Assembly (NCBI GenBank): GCA_900541665.1
Contig: UQKV01000045.1
Span: 1-17,561, forward strand
Length of the DNA: 17,561 bases
From: an uncultured Collinsella sp.
Lineage (GTDB): Bacteria; Actinomycetota; Coriobacteriia; Coriobacteriales; Coriobacteriaceae
Reading direction: 5' to 3'
The position numbers were made by a program, and so were the translations under genes. Below, in pieces: positions 14,424 to 17,561 of this stretch. The notes under the pieces were generated by a model that made no database searches, was not told the DNA's origin, and worked only from the letters and a program-made list of their open reading frames with translations. Numbering within the stretch: the first letter of the stretch is position 1; each line of letters opens with the position of its first letter.

Positions 14424-14429
14424 ACTCTA
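14424..14429 (-). promoter_or_regulatory. Candidate -10 element of pepT
   Basis: On the minus strand the hexamer is TAGAGT, about 38 bases before the pepT start codon. The matching -35 position (14447-14452, TGGTAT) is weak and lies inside the dyad at 14434-14451. Assigned by eye; low certainty. Confidence 0.35.
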
Positions 14430-14433
14430 GCAC

Positions 14434-14451
14434 GGTATGCCACGGCATACC
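14434..14451. promoter_or_regulatory. Perfect dyad, candidate operator between pepT and the regulator gene
   Basis: GGTATGCC-AC-GGCATACC is an 8+8 inverted repeat with a 2-base centre. It is flanked by a wider, imperfectly placed pair CGTCGTG (14407-14413) and CACGACG (14451-14457). It lies between the divergent start codons and overlaps the expected -35 regions of both genes. Its size suits a dimeric winged-helix repressor, and the neighbouring regulator is the obvious candidate. It lacks a T-run and is not at a gene end, so a terminator is unlikely. Confidence 0.55.
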
Positions 14452-14468
14452 ACGACGCTTGGATGGGG

Positions 14469-14474
14469 TAGAAT
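14469..14474 (+). promoter_or_regulatory. Candidate -10 element of the DtxR-like gene
   Basis: TAGAAT (5/6 match to consensus) lies 31 bases before the preferred ATG at 14506. The -35 position falls on the right half of the dyad at 14434-14451 and does not resemble consensus, which would fit a regulated promoter. Low certainty. Confidence 0.4.
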
Positions 14475-14505
14475 CAGCCATTGAATGCAGAAGGGACGGA
14501 AGATC

Positions 14506-14928
14506 ATGGATACGACAAATAGCTCGCGCGAACTACATCTGACGGTGGCGAACGAAGACTACTTGGAGTGCATGGTTCGCATTGAAAGCGAAGAGGGGGA
14601 AACCAACGGCGTGCGATCGGTCGACATCGCGCAGCGCCTTGGCGTCTCCAAGGCATCGGTCAATAAAGCGGTTTCGGCGCTCAAGGCATCCGAGCTTGTC
14701 GAGCAATCGCACTACGGCAAGGTGATCCTGACCGATCGCGGCCGCGAGGTTGGTACGGCTATCTGGTACCGTCATCGCCTCATCCGCACGTTTTTGGTTC
14801 AGGAGCTCGGTGTCGAATTTGAGCGAGCCGATTCCGAGGCCTGCATGATGGAGCATGCGCTATCCGAGGACACGATGAGCCGCTGGCTCGCCTATCTCGA
14901 AAAGCAGGGAATCAGCGTCGAGGAATAG
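14506..14928 (+). CDS. DtxR/MntR-family metal-dependent transcriptional regulator
   Basis: A 140-residue, two-domain regulator. An N-terminal winged helix (about 14-80; VRSVDIAQRLGVSKASVNKAVSAL is the helix-turn-helix, then the wing YGKVILTDRGREVG) is followed by the helical dimerisation and metal-binding domain (YRHRLIRTFLVQELGVEF ... EACMMEHALSED). There is no C-terminal SH3/FeoA-like domain, as in MntR. Aligning by eye, metal ligands would be D18, E21, H90, C113, E116 and H117: the first two are MntR-like while EACxxEH is DtxR/IdeR-like. The DtxR ancillary ligands are replaced (R94 and D109). GAAGGGA nine bases upstream favours the ATG at 14506 over one at 14485. No metal transporter is adjacent in the window, so manganese, iron or another metal cannot be chosen. 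It is likely to act on the dyad in front of it. Confidence 0.82.
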   Translation: MDTTNSSRELHLTVANEDYLECMVRIESEEGETNGVRSVDIAQRLGVSKASVNKAVSALKASELVEQSHYGKVILTDRGREVGTAIWYRHRLIRTFLVQELGVEFERADSEACMMEHALSEDTMSRWLAYLEKQGISVEE

Positions 14929-14938
14929 CGGGATATAT

Positions 14939-15832
14939 ATGGATACGAGTTATTACAACCGCTTTGGTGCCGAGGAACTTACGCGCCGCTTGTCGAGCGA
15001 GACCTTGTTGGCGCAGGGCCCCATGGGCAGTGTTCTGTTGAGTGAGTACGATGCCGCCGACATTCCACCGGCGTTTTGGAATCTGGCAGAGCCGCAGACC
15101 GTTTCTCGTATCCATCGCTTGTATGTCGCCGCCGGCGCGCAGGTGCTCATTACCAACACCTTTCAGGCATCAAGCTATGCCCTTAAACACGACCAGATTG
15201 CGCCGTCCGTGGCGGAGGTCAATCGCGGGGCCGTCGACGATGCCCGCCAGGCGCACCCTCAGCTGCTGCTGGGCTCGATGGGCCCGATCGGTATTGAGTG
15301 GTTTGCCGAGGACTCTGCCGAGTATCGTGAAATCCGAGGCATTGCGCGCGAACAGGCGCACGCCTTGCTCAATGCCGGCGTTGACGGTCTGCTGATCGAG
15401 ACGGTGACGTCTATCCGTAATTTGCAGCCCATGCTTGCCGGCGCTCGAGATGCCGCCGACGGCATGCCTGTTCTGGTGAGTTTTGTCGTTGACGATAAAG
15501 GCGACCTGTTGGGCGATGGCCTCAACATCGAGGCAGCCGTTTTGTACGCCGAAAAACACGGCGCAAACTCGGTTGGTGTTAATTGCTGTTCGCTTGCGGC
15601 CGCGAACGCGGCGGTGCCCAGGATGGTTGCATCGGCGACTACTCCCGTCACGGTGCGTCCCAACGTGGGCGATCCGGTCCAGACTCAGGATGGCCCCGTA
15701 TGGCACGAGAACCCCGAAGCTTTCGCGCGCGCATGCATCGAATGGAGACATGCCGGCGCCGCAATGGTGGGCAGTTGTTGTGGAACCACGGCAATCACTA
15801 CGGCAGCGATGGCCGAGGCGCTCGATATATAA
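14939..15832 (+). CDS. Homocysteine S-methyltransferase domain protein
   Basis: A single-domain member of the zinc-dependent homocysteine methyltransferase family (297 residues). These enzymes move a methyl group to homocysteine to give methionine; the donor may be S-methylmethionine, betaine or, in MetH-type modules, methylcobalamin. Visible signatures are the zinc cysteines in GVNCC (C216) and GSCCGT (C280, C281), ITNTFQAS (71-78), IETVTSI (153-159) and LGSMGPIG. The usual N-terminal DGxMGT reads QGPMGS (26-31). No folate- or cobalamin-binding domain is present, so it works alone or with a separate partner. The start at 14939 is 10 bases after the regulator gene with only a weak GCGGGA site, suggesting co-transcription. 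A terminator follows. Confidence 0.87.
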   Translation: MDTSYYNRFGAEELTRRLSSETLLAQGPMGSVLLSEYDAADIPPAFWNLAEPQTVSRIHRLYVAAGAQVLITNTFQASSYALKHDQIAPSVAEVNRGAVDDARQAHPQLLLGSMGPIGIEWFAEDSAEYREIRGIAREQAHALLNAGVDGLLIETVTSIRNLQPMLAGARDAADGMPVLVSFVVDDKGDLLGDGLNIEAAVLYAEKHGANSVGVNCCSLAAANAAVPRMVASATTPVTVRPNVGDPVQTQDGPVWHENPEAFARACIEWRHAGAAMVGSCCGTTAITTAAMAEALDI

Positions 15833-15837
15833 AGGGC

Positions 15838-15865
15838 AAAACCGCTCCATACGGGGCAGTTTTTT
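15838..15865 (+). terminator. Intrinsic terminator after the methyltransferase gene
   Basis: AAAAC-c-GCTCC (15838-15848) pairs with GGGGC-a-GTTTT (15853-15863) around an ATAC loop, with one C/A mismatch and one T-G pair. It runs into six T residues (15860-15865). It begins 6 bases after the stop codon. Confidence 0.85.
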
Positions 15866-15989
15866 ATTGCCTGCATGTCCTCGGCAGCATTTGCCCAAAT
15901 GGTGAATGCTGGTGCCGGCAGGTTGCCGAGTGCATGTTGCGGGTATACCCCATGCGTACCATGATCCAAACACTGTGAGGTGTCTGCGC
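15866..15989 (+). promoter_or_regulatory. Leader region of the phosphomutase gene with extended inverted repeats
   Basis: After the terminator, CATG-tc-CTCGGCA (15874-15886) is complementary to TGCCGAG-tg-CATG (15924-15936). Inside, GCATT (15887-15891) can pair with AATGC (15905-15909), or CATTT with AAATG (15888-15901). A perfect palindrome GGGTATACCC lies at 15941-15950. I see no -35/-10 pair with proper spacing, though the next gene needs a promoter here because a terminator precedes it. GAGG at 15977-15980 is the ribosome binding site. Confidence 0.45.
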
Positions 15990-17390
15990 GTGTGCGCGAT
16001 AATTCATTTTGGAACTGACGGTTGGCGCGCTCGCGTCGATGAGGACTTCACTGCCGATAACGTTGCCCGTATCGCCGATGCCGTCGGCGAGTTGTGGCAA
16101 AAGACCAATCCGGGCAAAACGGTATATATAGGGTTCGACACCCGGCCCCTGGCGCGCGAGTTCGCTGAGCTTGCGGCGGGCGTGCTAGCGGCGCACGGGC
16201 TAGACGCCGTGCTCGCTTCGCGACCTGTCCCGACCCCTGCCCTTACGTGGGCGGCGGCTTATGACGGTGAGGCGTGCGGCGCGCTCATGGTGACGGGGTC
16301 CCATCATCCGCAGGGCTATCTGTGCCTCAAGATTCGCATGGGTGACGGCTCGACCGCCAACCAGGATGTCATCGAAGAGCTCGAAGAGACCATGGCTCTC
16401 GAGCCAATGGGGATCGAGGGGCAATATCGCACCGCGGATATCATTCCTGACTATATGCAGGCGGTGGCATCGTTTGTCGATGCCGAAGCCATCCGCGCCG
16501 CGCACCTGCGCGTGGTTGTCGATCCCATGGGCGGCGCAGCCCAGGGCTATCTAGCCGACTTGCTGCGCGAGCTTGGCGTTGAGGTGCACGAGATTCACGC
16601 CGGGCAGGCGTCTGACCAAGAAGATATCTGCCCCGACCCCGTTGAACCGTGGGTGGACGCTTGCGAGCGCACGGTTATCGAGGACGGAGCTTGCGCTGGC
16701 CTGGTGACCGACGGCGACGCCGACCGTATCGGCGCGGTTGACGAGCGCGGCAGATATATACATCCGCATCAGATCATGGCGCTCGTTTTGGGCGACTTGG
16801 TTCAATTTCGTAATTTGGAGGGGCGCGCCGTCGTCAATCTTTCATGCTCGACGCTCGTGCGTCGCATTGCCGAGGCGCTTGGCTGCCGCGTGACCGTCAA
16901 GCCAGTCGGTTTCAAATATATAGCGGCAGAGATGAAGAAGGGCGGCGTCCTCATGGGCGGCGAAGAAGCCGGTGGTATCGGCATCGCCGCGCATATGCCC
17001 GAGCGCGATGGAATCCTCGCCTGTCTGATTCTGTGTGAGCTTATGGCTAAGACGGACGCGCCTTTGGGCGTTCTGGTCGACCAACTCGAGGACAGTTTTG
17101 GTAAGACGAGTTACGGTCGACGGGATTTGCGCCTTGAGGCCGAAGATGCCGAAACGTTACGAACCCTGCTGCCGGGCGTAAACCCCAAGTCGATTTGTGG
17201 CAAGGTGCCGCAAAACGTTAGTCATATGGATGGCTTGCGTTTGGCATTCGAGGATGACACGTGGCTGCTGGTCCGTCCTAGCGGGACCGAACCAGTGGTG
17301 CGCGTCTACGCCGAGGGGTTCTCGGTGGAAGAACGTGATGAGTTGCTCGATGCTGGCTGTGCTTTAGCTAGGGGGACGTATCCGCTTTAA
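15990..17390 (+). CDS. Phosphoglucomutase/phosphomannomutase family protein
   Basis: Interconverts hexose 1- and 6-phosphates through a phosphoserine, supplying sugar 1-phosphates for glycan and nucleotide-sugar synthesis. The product has 466 residues in the usual four-domain order: FGTDGWRA (7-14); the catalytic-serine loop TGSHHP (102-107, S104; normally TASHNP); the magnesium loop DGDADR (241-246); the sugar loop GGEEAGG (323-329, normally GEESGG); and the phosphate loop RPSGTEP (429-435). The loops are intact apart from the substitutions noted, so it is probably active, but glucose versus mannose (or glucosamine) preference cannot be told. The GTG at 15990 is chosen because GAGG lies 9 bases upstream and FGTDGWR then comes at the usual distance; the frame is open back to 15906. 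Three Tyr-Ile pairs are all written TAT-ATA, unlike other genes here. Confidence 0.9.
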   Translation: MCAIIHFGTDGWRARVDEDFTADNVARIADAVGELWQKTNPGKTVYIGFDTRPLAREFAELAAGVLAAHGLDAVLASRPVPTPALTWAAAYDGEACGALMVTGSHHPQGYLCLKIRMGDGSTANQDVIEELEETMALEPMGIEGQYRTADIIPDYMQAVASFVDAEAIRAAHLRVVVDPMGGAAQGYLADLLRELGVEVHEIHAGQASDQEDICPDPVEPWVDACERTVIEDGACAGLVTDGDADRIGAVDERGRYIHPHQIMALVLGDLVQFRNLEGRAVVNLSCSTLVRRIAEALGCRVTVKPVGFKYIAAEMKKGGVLMGGEEAGGIGIAAHMPERDGILACLILCELMAKTDAPLGVLVDQLEDSFGKTSYGRRDLRLEAEDAETLRTLLPGVNPKSICGKVPQNVSHMDGLRLAFEDDTWLLVRPSGTEPVVRVYAEGFSVEERDELLDAGCALARGTYPL

Positions 17391-17403
17391 CCATGAGACT
17401 GCC

Positions 17404-17561
17404 TTATATAAAGAGATGCTCGGCGAGCGGTAGGTAACGGCTGGCAAACGTTAGTCGGATTCCAAACTGTGTAGGAAATGTGTACGCCCAGATTCCCGCC
17501 CACGGGGCCCCTCCGGTCTGGCAATATATCTCCTTGCCGCGCGGCCCGGTCGGACCGGATG
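17404..17561 (-). CDS. Possible C-terminal part of an unrecognised minus-strand protein
   Basis: One minus-strand frame is open from the right edge to a TAA at 17406-17404 (51 codons, no start inside the window). It would end ...GIRLTFASRYLPLAEHLFI and includes GPTGPRGKEIYCQTGGAPWAG. I do not recognise a family. A second frame on the same strand is also open over most of this stretch, so openness is weak evidence. The arrangement would be convergent with the phosphomutase gene, 13 bases apart, with no terminator visible between. The stretch also contains inverted repeats (TCCGGTC at 17512-17518 with GACCGGA near 17553-17559), so a structured non-coding region is the alternative. Confidence 0.25.
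   Translation of the reverse strand, partial: SGPTGPRGKEIYCQTGGAPWAGIWAYTFPTQFGIRLTFASRYLPLAEHLFI

Noticed and set aside
13126..14430. Long plus-strand open frame opposite pepT
   Set aside because: pepT on the minus strand has every M20 metal ligand; the plus frame has none and starts inside the pepT terminator region.
14386..14481. N-terminal extension of PepT to the ATG at 14481
   Set aside because: It would translate through the dyad and both candidate promoters, and the ATG at 14385 has GGAG and the expected family N-terminus.
15906..15989. N-terminal extension of the phosphomutase from an upstream GTG
   Set aside because: The added residues resemble no family member, overlap inverted repeats and lack a ribosome binding site. 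The GTG at 15990 has GAGG at proper spacing.
17512..17561. A structured RNA gene (SRP RNA, tmRNA or RNase P RNA) at the right edge
   Set aside because: Inverted repeats are present, but none of the conserved core strings of these RNAs could be found, and the stretch is cut by the window edge.

Overview
The window looks like ordinary chromosome from a GC-rich Gram-positive of the Actinomycetota, most probably class Coriobacteriia (Collinsella-like gut anaerobes). This placement rests on GC-rich third codon positions, frequent GTG and TTG starts behind GGAG-type ribosome binding sites, the protein style of the ATP synthase subunits, and the gene order. It is a judgement from recall, not a database result. 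I saw no phage gene, transposase gene, CRISPR array, rRNA or tRNA.

Layout. Bases 1-3018 carry, all on +, the 3' part of a threonylcarbamoyl-AMP synthase gene (tRNA t6A), glycerol kinase (glpK) and uracil phosphoribosyltransferase (upp). A promoter-bearing gap follows (3019-3300). The complete F1Fo ATP synthase operon runs from 3301 to 10184 in the order atpI-like, atpB, atpE, atpF, atpH, atpA, atpG, atpD, atpC. Most junctions are 1-15 bases or overlap. The exception is a 124-base structured leader in front of atpE. Subunit c lacks the sodium-ligand pattern, so the enzyme is probably proton-coupled. A very strong terminator (10221-10259) ends the operon, yet it sits directly against the start of murA.

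Bases 10273-12804 hold murA and an LCP-family (LytR-CpsA-Psr) gene, an apparent cell-envelope pair. The 333-base gap 12805-13137 separates convergent genes. It contains two stem-loops read from the left, a pepT terminator on the minus strand and a pair of TTGGGGAC/TTTGGGAC repeat-like motifs. pepT (tripeptidase) is on minus. It diverges from a short DtxR/MntR-type metalloregulator gene, and a perfect dyad lies between their putative promoters. A homocysteine S-methyltransferase-domain gene and a phosphoglucomutase/phosphomannomutase gene follow on +. The last 158 bases may encode the C-terminus of an unrecognised minus-strand protein.

How the genes fit together. Most of the window is housekeeping: tRNA modification, glycerol entry, pyrimidine salvage, ATP synthesis or hydrolysis, peptidoglycan precursor synthesis and wall-polymer attachment, peptide use, methionine-related methyl transfer and hexose-phosphate interconversion. 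I did not find a clearly new multi-gene system. The points worth a second look are the atpE leader, a signal-peptide-like start on subunit b, an insertion in subunit alpha, the terminator abutting murA, the dyad and mixed metal-ligand set of the DtxR-like regulator, active-site substitutions in GlpK, the methyltransferase and the phosphomutase, and a cluster of TATATA tracts confined to the right end.
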